Shown here piece after piece: positions 20,505 through 29,718 of a DNA stretch of 51,475 nt. Positions within the stretch are counted from its first letter, which is position 1; the number at the start of each line of letters is the position of its first letter. This DNA is from Acidobacteriota bacterium (lineage in GTDB: Bacteria > Acidobacteriota > Terriglobia > Terriglobales > Acidobacteriaceae), in contig JAKAQS010000002.1 of the NCBI GenBank assembly GCA_021819585.1, forward strand, positions 1-51,475, written 5' to 3'. The notes under the pieces were generated by a model. The model searched no databases, was not told where the DNA came from, and saw only the letters and a program-made list of their open reading frames with translations. The position numbers and the translations under genes are program-made.

Positions 20505-21410
20505 ATGGAACTTGGTCTGATTGGACTTGGGAAGATGGGCGGCAATATGGCGGAGCGTCTGCGCCGCGCCGGCCATAGAGTGGTGGGATTCGACTTCTCC
20601 ACAGAAGCCGTACAACGGCTCACCGATGCCGGCTCTGTGGGCGTCAACTCCTTGCAGGAGCTGGTTCAGCATCTGAGCGCTCCGCGCGCCATCTGGATCA
20701 TGGTGCCGGCCGGGGATCCGGTCGACGATACGATTGCGAAGTTGAAGCCGCTGATGGAAAAGGGCGATATCTTCATCGACGGCGGCAACTCCAACTACAA
20801 GGACTCGCAGCGGCGCTACGCACAGCTCAAACCGCAGGGCTTCGAGTTTGTCGATGTGGGAACCTCCGGCGGCATCTGGGGCATCACCGAAGGCTACTCG
20901 ATGATGGTTGGCGGCGATGAGGCGGTCGTCGAGCATCTCCGGCCGATCTTTGAAGCCTTGGCGCCGGCCCCCAATATGGGCTGGGGACACACCGGGCCCA
21001 GCGGCGCAGGCCACTTCGTCAAGATGGTGCATAACGGCATCGAGTACGGCCTGATGCAGGCCTACGCGGAGGGGTTCTCCATCATGAACTCCAAGCACTC
21101 GCTGAACCTCGATCTCCGTCAGATTGCCAACGTCTGGCGTTATGGATCGGTGATCCGCTCCTGGCTGCTCGACCTTACCGCCGATGCCCTGCAGAAGAAC
21201 CCCACGCTGGACGGCTTGGAGCCCTATGTTCCAGACTCGGGCGAGGGGCGCTGGACGGTCTTCGAGGCGATCGACCTGAATGTCTCCGCGCCTGTGATCA
21301 CCGAGTCGCTCATCCGCCGAGTGCGCTCACGCGAGGACGATAACTTCACCGACAGAATGCTTTCGGTCATGCGCCATGAGTTCGGCGGACATGCCGTCAA
21401 GAAAGTCTGA
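20505..21410 (+). CDS. gnd: 6-phosphogluconate dehydrogenase, short (NAD-type/YqeC-like) form
   Basis: MELGLIGLGKMGGNMAERLRRAGH; GGNSNYKDSQRR; GPSGAGHFVKMVHNGIEYG; about 302 aa. Confidence 0.95.
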   Translation: MELGLIGLGKMGGNMAERLRRAGHRVVGFDFSTEAVQRLTDAGSVGVNSLQELVQHLSAPRAIWIMVPAGDPVDDTIAKLKPLMEKGDIFIDGGNSNYKDSQRRYAQLKPQGFEFVDVGTSGGIWGITEGYSMMVGGDEAVVEHLRPIFEALAPAPNMGWGHTGPSGAGHFVKMVHNGIEYGLMQAYAEGFSIMNSKHSLNLDLRQIANVWRYGSVIRSWLLDLTADALQKNPTLDGLEPYVPDSGEGRWTVFEAIDLNVSAPVITESLIRRVRSREDDNFTDRMLSVMRHEFGGHAVKKV

Positions 21411-21622
21411 GAACTTTCCCCGGGGATTCCAGACGCAGGCGCCTTCTCCCACCCCAGAGTCCCGGATCCAAAAACGACAAACCCCCTAACAGCCACAGTT
21501 CGTCGAACCTGCAACCCGTGGAAGCGTAGCGTAAGCCGGCTGCCCTTCACCGTCCGTAACCCGACAAAAATAGTTCGTATTGCGAACTACTAAGAGATCG
21601 CAGGAGATCCAAGGAGCGGTAG

Positions 21623-23167
21623 ATGCCAAGTGTAGTGAGAAGTCAAGAGATGCAGATTGGAGCAGAGCCCAGCGTGAAACGGCAGGAGAGAGTTCCGGAT
21701 CCTTGTATTGTCGTCATCTTTGGAGCCTCTGGGGATCTGACCAAGCGCAAGCTGCTTCCCGCCCTGTACCACCTGGAGCAGGAGGGTCTGCTGCCTGAGC
21801 AATTCGCGGTGGTTGGGGTGGCGCGGAGGGATATCTCGGCGCGGTTTGGGGCCGATATGAAGGATGGCATCCTCAAGGGAGGCGGCGTGGAGGCCGATGA
21901 TCCGGTCCTGAAAAAGTTTATGGATCGGGTCAAGTACTTCACCACCAACTTCGATGACGATGCGGGATACGAGAAGCTGAAGGGGTTTCTGGAGGGCATC
22001 GACGACAAGTTGGGCACCAAGGGCAACCGCCTGTTCTATCTTGCGGTGGCGCCGGAGTACTTTGCGGATATTACGGACCGGTTGGGCAAGCATGAGATGA
22101 CCACCTCCAAGGCCTCTGGGCAGTGGATGCATGTGATCATCGAGAAGCCGTTCGGAACCGATCTGCGCTCGGCCAGAGAGCTCAACGATGCGATCAATCG
22201 GGTTCTGCACGAAGATCAGATCTTCCGCATCGACCACTACCTGGGCAAGGAGACGGTCCAGAACATCCTGGTCTTCCGCTTTGGCAACGGGATCTTTGAG
22301 CCCATCTGGAACCGGAACTTTATCGACCATGTCGAGATCACCGCTGTCGAGTCCATCGGAATTGAGGGCCGCGGGCCCTTCTATGAGAAGGCCGGGGCGC
22401 TGCGTGACGTGCTACAGAACCATGTGATGGAGGTGCTTAGCTTTGTAGCCATGGAACCGCCCGACAGCTTTGACGCCGGCTCCGTTCGCGCCGAAAAGTT
22501 GAAGGTGTGGAACGCCATTGACCCGATCGAGGTCGAAGATACGGTGCGCGGCCAATATGGCCCTGGCCGGGTAAACGGCGAGAAGGTGATCGGGTATCGC
22601 GAAGAGGATCGCGTGGACCCGGAATCCAACACGGAGACCTTCGTAGCCATGAAACTCCAGATCGAGAACTGGCGCTGGGCGGGCGTGCCCATCTATGTGC
22701 GCGCCGGCAAGCGGCTGGCCAAGCGAGTGACCGAGGTCACGGTCGTCTTCAAGCAGCCGCCGCTGCATATGTTCAAAAGCTCTGACGCCAGAACGCAGGT
22801 GCAGCCCAACGTGCTCAAGATCCGGATACAGCCCGATGAGGGCATCTCCCTCATGTTCGGCGCCAAGGTGCCCGGTCCCACCACCAACGTGATGCCCGTG
22901 GAGATGCACTTCAGCTATGCCGAGAGCTTCGGCATGAGCAATGCCAACGGCTACGAGCGGCTGTTGCTGGATGCGATGCTCGGCGATGGAACTTTGTTTG
23001 CCCACCGCTCCGGCGTGGAAGCCACCTGGGCTCTGATGACCCCCATTCTGGAGGAGTGGGCCAAGCGCCCACCCCACGACTTCCCCAACTACGACGCCGG
23101 TAGCTGGGGTCCGGCCGCGTCCGATGCGCTGTTGCTCAAGGACCGCCGGAAGTGGTTCAAACTCTGA
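21623..23167 (+). CDS. zwf: Glucose-6-phosphate 1-dehydrogenase
   Basis: IFGASGDLTKRKLLPALYHL; IEKPFGTD; RIDHYLGKETVQNILVFRFGN. Confidence 0.98.
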   Translation: MPSVVRSQEMQIGAEPSVKRQERVPDPCIVVIFGASGDLTKRKLLPALYHLEQEGLLPEQFAVVGVARRDISARFGADMKDGILKGGGVEADDPVLKKFMDRVKYFTTNFDDDAGYEKLKGFLEGIDDKLGTKGNRLFYLAVAPEYFADITDRLGKHEMTTSKASGQWMHVIIEKPFGTDLRSARELNDAINRVLHEDQIFRIDHYLGKETVQNILVFRFGNGIFEPIWNRNFIDHVEITAVESIGIEGRGPFYEKAGALRDVLQNHVMEVLSFVAMEPPDSFDAGSVRAEKLKVWNAIDPIEVEDTVRGQYGPGRVNGEKVIGYREEDRVDPESNTETFVAMKLQIENWRWAGVPIYVRAGKRLAKRVTEVTVVFKQPPLHMFKSSDARTQVQPNVLKIRIQPDEGISLMFGAKVPGPTTNVMPVEMHFSYAESFGMSNANGYERLLLDAMLGDGTLFAHRSGVEATWALMTPILEEWAKRPPHDFPNYDAGSWGPAASDALLLKDRRKWFKL

Positions 23168-23404
23168 AGTCAGTTTGCTTCCGGTGTCCTGCCCGGCCGC
23201 AGCCTCCACAGGGGCGTCTTCCCCCAAAAGCAGACGCCCTCCTGGACCTATTACATATGAACCGTTTCCAGGACGATGGTTCCTCAACGAAGACAGCAGA
23301 TGCGGATGAGATGAGCGGAGAGGATCGGTCGAACAGCGGAATGACCATGCCGGCGTTCCTTCTCTGACCTCTTATCTCGGCTCGACGCGCAGGAGGGGTG
23401 GAGG

Positions 23405-24202
23405 ATGGCGCAGTCCATAAAGGTGACGTATCAGGTTTGGCCGACCCAGGCAGAGATGGAACTGGCCTCGGCAAGGATGTTTGCTGACCGAGTGAAACTG
23501 GCAGTGGATCGGCGCGGGATCGCGCGAGTAGCCATCTCCGGCGGAAGCACGCCCCAGGCCGCCTTCAAATTGCTCGCGGCCGAACCCTTCGCTTCCACTG
23601 TGCCGTGGGAGAAGTTGCAGCTCTTCTGGGTGGATGAACGCTGCGTCGGCCCCGAGAGCCCACAGTCCAACTACGGCGTCTGCCGGGAGTTGCTGCTCAG
23701 CAAAGTGCCTATCCCGGCGGCAAACATCTTCAGAATGGAGGGCGAGCTGGACCCGGAGGCAGCCGCCAGCCGCTATGAGAGCACACTGCGCAATGCGCTC
23801 AAACTCGAGGGCGCGGAGCTGCCGCGCTTTGATCTGCTCGCTTTGGGGATGGGACCAGACGGACATACCGCCTCTCTGTTTCCGCATACCGCGGCTCTGC
23901 ATGAGATGGGCCGGCTGGTGGTGGCCAACCACGTCCCGCAGATGAATACCTGGCGCATCAGCCTCACCTGGATGGTGATCAATCACGCCGCGGAGGTGGT
24001 CTTCGAGGTGGCGGGTGCGGGCAAGACGGCGATTCTCTCCGAGGTGCTCACGGGGCCGCGCGATCCGGAGCGTTTACCCTCTCAACTGATCCGGCCCGCA
24101 AGCGGTAGCCTTCTCTTCCAGCTCGACCAGGCAGCTGCCGCCAAACTGCCGCCGGGCGAGGCCAGTCCGATGGGATGCCATGTGGGCACACTTGAGGTCT
24201 GA
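23405..24202 (+). CDS. pgl: 6-phosphogluconolactonase (DevB type)
   Basis: ISGGSTPQAAFKLLA; FWVDERCVGPESPQSNYG; ALGMGPDGHTASLFPHT. Confidence 0.96.
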   Translation: MAQSIKVTYQVWPTQAEMELASARMFADRVKLAVDRRGIARVAISGGSTPQAAFKLLAAEPFASTVPWEKLQLFWVDERCVGPESPQSNYGVCRELLLSKVPIPAANIFRMEGELDPEAAASRYESTLRNALKLEGAELPRFDLLALGMGPDGHTASLFPHTAALHEMGRLVVANHVPQMNTWRISLTWMVINHAAEVVFEVAGAGKTAILSEVLTGPRDPERLPSQLIRPASGSLLFQLDQAAAAKLPPGEASPMGCHVGTLEV

Positions 24203-24335
24203 AATCGGCAGTGTAGATTGAAGTGGGTAGGCAAAGCGAAGCAGAGGAGAGCCTCCTTTGCTCCGGCGTACCAGAAGCCCCAGTTTTCATCGGCGTCTCT
24301 GGCCGGCAGTGGGCCATAGCTCTGGCTATGGTATG

Positions 24336-24414
24336 CGCCTTCCCGGGGCAGAGGTTTGCCAGGCAAAAGAGCTAGATTCTCAAACATCCTGGGCACTTGA
24401 GCCCCGGGAAGGCG
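24336..24414 (+). promoter_or_regulatory. Long inverted repeat / candidate structured leader upstream of glk
   Basis: CGCCTTCCCGGGGC (24336-24349) and GCCCCGGGAAGGCG (24401-24414) are perfectly complementary 14-mers; the 3' arm covers the region just before the glk start. Confidence 0.6.
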
Positions 24415-24421
24415 GTTGCAG

Positions 24422-25477
24422 ATGATTCTCGCAGGTGATGTTGGTGGAACCAAGGTCCATCTGGCGTTATACGGCTTTGTGGGTGGACGGTTGACCCTGG
24501 TTCGCGAGCAGAAGTTCCACTCCGGTGAGTTTGCCGCCCTGGACCAGGTGGTCAAGGCATTTCTTGAGCAGCCCGGAGATACTCTGCCCGGGATTCCGCC
24601 GGTGATCAAAGAGGAGATCACCGCCGCATGCTTCGGCTGCCCCGGCCCGGTGCGCAATGGCCGCATCCATCTGACAAACCTTCCCTGGGTACTCGACGAG
24701 CGCGAACTGGAACAATCCCTTGGCATCCAACACATCTTTCTGATCAACGACCTGGAAGCCAACGGCTACGGGATCCCGGAGCTTGCGCCCGACAAGGTGG
24801 TGACGCTCATCAAGGGTGACCCCACAAGCGAAGGTCATCGCGGCCTGATCTCGGCCGGCACCGGCCTGGGCGAGGCGCTCTTGATCTGGGATGCGAAAGC
24901 CAGGCAACACCGGCCTTTGCCCTCCGAGGGCGGACACTGCGACTTTGCCGCGCGTAACGATCAAGAGATTGCCCTGCTCCGCTATCTGCGCAAGACTCTG
25001 GGCGGACGAGTGAGTTTTGAGCGTGTGGTCTCCGGGATCGGCATCAAGAACATCTATGCCTTTCTGCGCGACGACCAGCGGATGGAAGAGCCGGCCTGGC
25101 TGCGCGAGCGCATGCAGCAGGAAGATCCCAATGCGGTGATCGGACAGTGCGCCGAGGACGGCTCCAGCGCCATCTGCGCGGAGACGCTGCGCATCTTTGC
25201 CTCTGCCTACGGCGCCGAGGCCGGCAATCTGGCCCTCAAGGTACTTGCCTCCGGAGGCGTCTACCTGGGAGGAGGCATTGCTCCCAAAATCCTCAAGACT
25301 CTCGAAGCTGGGGAGTTTGCCGGCGCGTTCCTCGACAAGGGAAGGCTTTCACCCTTGCTGGCCACCATCCCCGTCCGGGTAATCCTGGACGACTCGTGTG
25401 CCTTGCTGGGCGCAGCGGCCTTTGCCGAGGCGCGGGCGGCGGAGATCTCCGGCCGCTCGGAGCGTGCTCTCTCGTAA
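24422..25477 (+). CDS. glk: Glucokinase
   Basis: MILAGDVGGTKVHLALYG; FLINDLEANGYGI; SAGTGLGEALLIWD; EGGHCDFAAR. Confidence 0.95.
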   Translation: MILAGDVGGTKVHLALYGFVGGRLTLVREQKFHSGEFAALDQVVKAFLEQPGDTLPGIPPVIKEEITAACFGCPGPVRNGRIHLTNLPWVLDERELEQSLGIQHIFLINDLEANGYGIPELAPDKVVTLIKGDPTSEGHRGLISAGTGLGEALLIWDAKARQHRPLPSEGGHCDFAARNDQEIALLRYLRKTLGGRVSFERVVSGIGIKNIYAFLRDDQRMEEPAWLRERMQQEDPNAVIGQCAEDGSSAICAETLRIFASAYGAEAGNLALKVLASGGVYLGGGIAPKILKTLEAGEFAGAFLDKGRLSPLLATIPVRVILDDSCALLGAAAFAEARAAEISGRSERALS

Positions 25478-25719
25478 GACCGTCTCGGGCACGCCGAGCC
25501 CTCCAAGCGGCCTCTCCGGCTTGCTTCCTCCAACCTCGGCATCAGCCTGCTCCGGCCTCTGCCTCTTCCCTCTCGCGGAGGCGCCGTGATGCCCGTGGCT
25601 CCGGCTGCTGCTCCCCCGGGTCTCGGGTGCGCCCTCCGCTCCTTTCTTTGCCCCCTATCGGCTGTAGACGGCACAAGCCATTTGATACCCTTGAAGTAGG
25701 ATTGTATTAGGAGAGTTTT

Positions 25720-27171
25720 ATGGCGACAGCGACGGTCGAAGAGGTTCAGCTCAAGTACAAGGTAGCGGATATCGGGCTGGCCGATTGGGGACGCAAAGAG
25801 ATTCTTATCGCGGAGCAGGAGATGCCCGGATTGATGGCGATCCGGCATAAATATGCCGCAGGCAAGCCGCTGGCCGGTGTGCGTATCTCCGGTTCTTTGC
25901 ACATGACCATCCAGACCGCGGTGCTGATTGAGACGCTGGTGGATTTGGGCGCGGACGTGCGATGGGCCAGTTGCAACATCTTCTCCACTCAGGACCACGC
26001 GGCAGCCGCCATTGCCGCTGAGGGCGTTCCCGTCTTCGCCTGGAAGGGAGAGACCCTGGAGGATTTCTGGTGGTGTACTTATCAGGCACTCAGTTTCCCT
26101 GACGGCAAAGGCGGGCTGCTGGGACCACAGTTGGTGGTCGACGACGGCGGCGACGCTACCCTGCTCATCCATAAGGGCGTGGAACTGGAGCGCGGGGACA
26201 AGTGGGTGGACTCGCCCTCGTCCTCCCAGGAAGAGAGTGTGATCAAGGCCCTGCTCAAGAAGATCCATAAGGAGAGCCCTACGCGCTGGACAGAGGTGGC
26301 CAAAGAGTGGCGCGGGGTCTCGGAGGAGACCACCACCGGCGTCCATCGGCTCTACAAGATGATGGAGAAGGGCACGCTTCTGGCGCCGGCCATCAACGTG
26401 AATGACTCGGTGACCAAGAGCAAATTTGACAATCTGTACGGTTGCCGCGAGTCGCTGGTGGACGGCATCAAACGCGCCACCGACGTGATGGTGGCCGGCA
26501 AGGTGGCCGTGGTCTGCGGCTATGGCGACGTCGGCAAGGGCTCAGCCGCCAGCCTGCGCGGCATGGGAGCGCGCGTGGTGGTCACCGAAATCGACCCCAT
26601 CAACGCGCTTCAGGCAGCCATGGAAGGATACGAGGTCACTACGGTCGAAAATACCCTCGGGCGCGGCGATATCTATGTGACCTGCACGGGCAATGTGGAT
26701 ATTATCACCCTCGATCACATGCGGAAGATGAAGGATCAGGCGATTGTCTGCAACATCGGTCACTTTGACAACGAGATCCAGATGGAGCCGCTCCATGAGT
26801 TGGTCGAAAAGGGCGGCGCCGTGCGCGAGAACATCAAGCCGCAGGTGGATAAGTACACCTTCAAGAACGGCAGCTCCATCTTTGTGCTCGCCGAAGGACG
26901 GCTGGTGAACCTGGGCTGCGCCACCGGCCATCCCAGCTTCGTCATGTCCAATAGCTTTGCCAATCAGACCCTGGCCCAACTCGACCTGTGGAAGAACCGG
27001 GACAAGTACAAGGTGGGAATCTACATCCTGCCCAAGCATCTGGACGAGGAGGTTGCCCGCCTGCACCTGGAGAAGATCGGCGTCAAGCTGACCACCCTTA
27101 CCGGAAAACAGGCGGCCTATCTGGGCGTTCCCGTCGAGGGGCCCTATAAGGCGGAGCATTACCGGTACTAA
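25720..27171 (+). CDS. ahcY: Adenosylhomocysteinase
   Basis: [39 protein letters not shown]-terminal KAEHYRY. Confidence 0.98.
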   Translation: MATATVEEVQLKYKVADIGLADWGRKEILIAEQEMPGLMAIRHKYAAGKPLAGVRISGSLHMTIQTAVLIETLVDLGADVRWASCNIFSTQDHAAAAIAAEGVPVFAWKGETLEDFWWCTYQALSFPDGKGGLLGPQLVVDDGGDATLLIHKGVELERGDKWVDSPSSSQEESVIKALLKKIHKESPTRWTEVAKEWRGVSEETTTGVHRLYKMMEKGTLLAPAINVNDSVTKSKFDNLYGCRESLVDGIKRATDVMVAGKVAVVCGYGDVGKGSAASLRGMGARVVVTEIDPINALQAAMEGYEVTTVENTLGRGDIYVTCTGNVDIITLDHMRKMKDQAIVCNIGHFDNEIQMEPLHELVEKGGAVRENIKPQVDKYTFKNGSSIFVLAEGRLVNLGCATGHPSFVMSNSFANQTLAQLDLWKNRDKYKVGIYILPKHLDEEVARLHLEKIGVKLTTLTGKQAAYLGVPVEGPYKAEHYRY

Positions 27172-27369
27172 GGCTCCAGTGGTAACCCTGCGCTGAAGAG
27201 CAGACAATTTCGTTTGCGAACAGGAGCGATCTCGGCTACCGCTCTTGCGTGTGGACAGGTCTCCCTGTGCGGCCTGCCGGAACCCGGAGCCTTGGGGAAA
27301 ACGTCATAGCAAGCCCGTTTCGGGGAAACCATCAGCCTGGGAAAAAACAATAAGCTGCCGCCGGCCCGC

Positions 27370-27891
27370 TCATGGCTGCTCGGGCCTTAGCGCCTTGATC
27401 ATCAGAAAGACAAAATCATGTCCCGGCGTCATCACGGTCTGGTGCGGCGTGCCGGCGGAGACATGGAAGATGTCGCCCTTCTTCAGATAGTGCTTTTGGC
27501 CCCCCACGACCTTCGCCCCTTTGATCTCGCCATGCCCCGTATCGCGCTCTCCGGGGATGGAGCCGCCGGTAACCAGAGTCGCGTCCCCATCCAGAACGAC
27601 GAAGTTGTCGCTGGCATAGCGATGAATCTCAGCGCCGGAGGTAGCTGTCCGTGCGACGATCGCCAGCGAGCAATCAGAATAGGTGGCCAGCGTCTTGCTC
27701 GCTCCGCCCTGGCCATTGGTCTCAGCCTGGCGCTTCACCTCGGCCACCATCGCCTGCACACCTGCGCTGGAGAACAGCGCAACACCAGGCGACGGCTGCG
27801 GCGAGGCGGTTTGGGCCGGCAGAGAGACGGTCGCCGGGCTGAATGCCGCTACGGCGACCAGCGAGAGAAGGGTGCGATGACTTTTCTTCAT
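27370..27891 (-). CDS. Secreted cupin-domain protein
   Basis: Signal peptide MKKSHRTLLSLVAVAAFSPATVSLPAQ; cupin-like EIHRYASDNFVVLDGDATLVTGG and KKGDIFHVSAGTPHQ. Confidence 0.8.
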   Translation of the reverse strand: MKKSHRTLLSLVAVAAFSPATVSLPAQTASPQPSPGVALFSSAGVQAMVAEVKRQAETNGQGGASKTLATYSDCSLAIVARTATSGAEIHRYASDNFVVLDGDATLVTGGSIPGERDTGHGEIKGAKVVGGQKHYLKKGDIFHVSAGTPHQTVMTPGHDFVFLMIKALRPEQP

Positions 27892-28058
27892 AACGTCTCC
27901 ATTCGTTCTGGTTTTGCTTACCGCCTCGGAAGGGCGTCTCCTGCGACGGTTCGTCCCGTCAAAATCGGGGCAGACCGTCCCTCTCGAAACAAAGAATAAG
28001 GTGGAACACCTTCGCGTCGGGAGCCGTGCGAGAGCAGGGTCTCTGAGGTGGGCGGAGG

Positions 28059-28892
28059 CTAACGCAAATCGGCGATCTTTACCGGATCCATGTCGTCATA
28101 CGCCTGATTCTCACCGCCCATGCCCCAGCAGAAGGCATAGCTGTGCGTCCCGGCTCCGGCGTGGATCGACCAGCCGGGCGAGATCGCGATCTGTTTGTTC
28201 TTCACCACCAGATGACGCGTCTCGTTCGGCGGACCCATCAGATGAAGTACGCGCTCGTCTTCCGGAAGGTCGAAGTAGAGATAAACCTCGGAACGGCGCA
28301 TGTGGGTATGCGGCGGCATGGTGTTCCAGGCGCTGCCTTCGCTGAGTTGGGTAACGCCCATCACCAGTTGGCAGCTTGCAACCCCACCCTGCCAGATGTG
28401 CTTGCGGATCTCACGCCGGTTCACCGATATGGGTGATCCAAGTTGCAACGCAGCCAGTGTGGCATACGTGGACAAACCTGTGGGATACGAAGCGTGAGCC
28501 GGGTAGCTGAGCAGGTAAAACTCCGCCGGCGCGGCGGAGTCGCGGCTGGCAAAGGTCACCGATTCATTGCCGCGGCCTATGTACAGGCAATCTCGCGGCG
28601 CAAGTTCGTACTCGCGGTCGCCAACCGAAACAACGCCCTTCCCGGCGCCGATGTTGAGCACACCAAGCTCTCGCCGCTCCAGGAAATAGGTGGAGCGCAA
28701 CTCCGGCGCGGTCTCCAGGCGCAGCCGGTTGCGGACAGGCACGGCGGAGCCAACGACGGTGCGGTCAAGATCTACATAGACCATCTCCAGCACATCCGGT
28801 TGAAAGAGATGCTGCACCAGAAACGTCTCACGAAGTTCGTCCGTGCTCATCTTCGGGAAACGGATCTTGTCGGCCAGTTCCAGGATCTTCAT
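28059..28892 (-). CDS. kduI: 5-dehydro-4-deoxy-D-glucuronate isomerase
   Basis: VYVDLDRTVVGSAVP, RRELGVLNIGAGKGVV, MPPHTHMRRSEVYLYFDL, WSIHAGAGTHSYAFCWGMGGEN; start trimmed to MKILELADKIRF. Confidence 0.96.
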   Translation of the reverse strand: MKILELADKIRFPKMSTDELRETFLVQHLFQPDVLEMVYVDLDRTVVGSAVPVRNRLRLETAPELRSTYFLERRELGVLNIGAGKGVVSVGDREYELAPRDCLYIGRGNESVTFASRDSAAPAEFYLLSYPAHASYPTGLSTYATLAALQLGSPISVNRREIRKHIWQGGVASCQLVMGVTQLSEGSAWNTMPPHTHMRRSEVYLYFDLPEDERVLHLMGPPNETRHLVVKNKQIAISPGWSIHAGAGTHSYAFCWGMGGENQAYDDMDPVKIADLR

Positions 28893-28953
28893 CACATACC
28901 TTTCCTTGTTCTCTACCAGAAGGCTCTTCTTGAGCGGGCCATACTGGAAGGGC

Positions 28954-29718
28954 TCAACGCGCCATCCAGCCGCCGTCAACGGTCAGAATCTCCCCGGTAA
29001 CGTAGTTGCTGGCCGCGGAGGCCAGAAAGACCGCCGCTCCCGCCAGATCTTCAGGCTCGCCCCACCTGCCTGCCGGAATGCGCTCCAGAATCTGCCGGTT
29101 GCGGACCTCATCCTGCTGCAGTGCCTGGGTGTTGTCCGTGCGGAAGTAGCCGGGAGCGATAGCATTCACCTGCACGCCACGTCCGGCCCACTCGTTGGAA
29201 AGCGCCTTGGTGAGTTGAGCAACCGCCCCTTTGGACGCGGCATAGGCGGGGACGCGAATGCCTCCCTGGAAGGAGAGTAGCGAGGCTACGTTGATAATCT
29301 TGCCGCTGCCGCGCGCGAGCATCGCCGCTCCGCAGAGCTGCGCCAGGCGGAAGACGCTGGTGAGATTGATGTCGAGGATGCGGCGCCAGTCTTCAAGAGC
29401 GTACTCTTCCGCGTTGGCGCGATGGATTACCCCGGCGTTGTTGACCAGAATATCGACCCTTCCGAAGATGCCCTCCGCGGCGTGGAACAGGTGATCCGCT
29501 CCCGTCGGAACGCTGAGGTCGGCGCAGAGCGCTTGTGCATCCCCGCCTGCCGCGCGGATAGACCCCGCAGTGGCGTCGGCCGAACGGCGATTGCCGTGAA
29601 CCACGACCTTTGCCCCAGCCTCGGCCAGTGCGATAGCAATGGCTGCTCCCAGGCCGGAGGCCGCACCGGTCACCAGCGCCGTCTTACCCTCCAGCCGAAA
29701 TCGATCAAGGACCGTCAT
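28954..29718 (-). CDS. kduD: SDR oxidoreductase, 2-dehydro-3-deoxy-D-gluconate 5-dehydrogenase
   Basis: TGAASGLGAAIAIALAEAGA, NNAGVIHR, YAASKGAVAQLTKAL; adjacent to kduI. Confidence 0.93.
   Translation of the reverse strand: MTVLDRFRLEGKTALVTGAASGLGAAIAIALAEAGAKVVVHGNRRSADATAGSIRAAGGDAQALCADLSVPTGADHLFHAAEGIFGRVDILVNNAGVIHRANAEEYALEDWRRILDINLTSVFRLAQLCGAAMLARGSGKIINVASLLSFQGGIRVPAYAASKGAVAQLTKALSNEWAGRGVQVNAIAPGYFRTDNTQALQQDEVRNRQILERIPAGRWGEPEDLAGAAVFLASAASNYVTGEILTVDGGWMAR

Noticed and set aside
25478-25719. Possible SAH riboswitch before ahcY
   Set aside because: I could not find the conserved SAH-riboswitch core; only a plausible promoter and RBS near the start codon.
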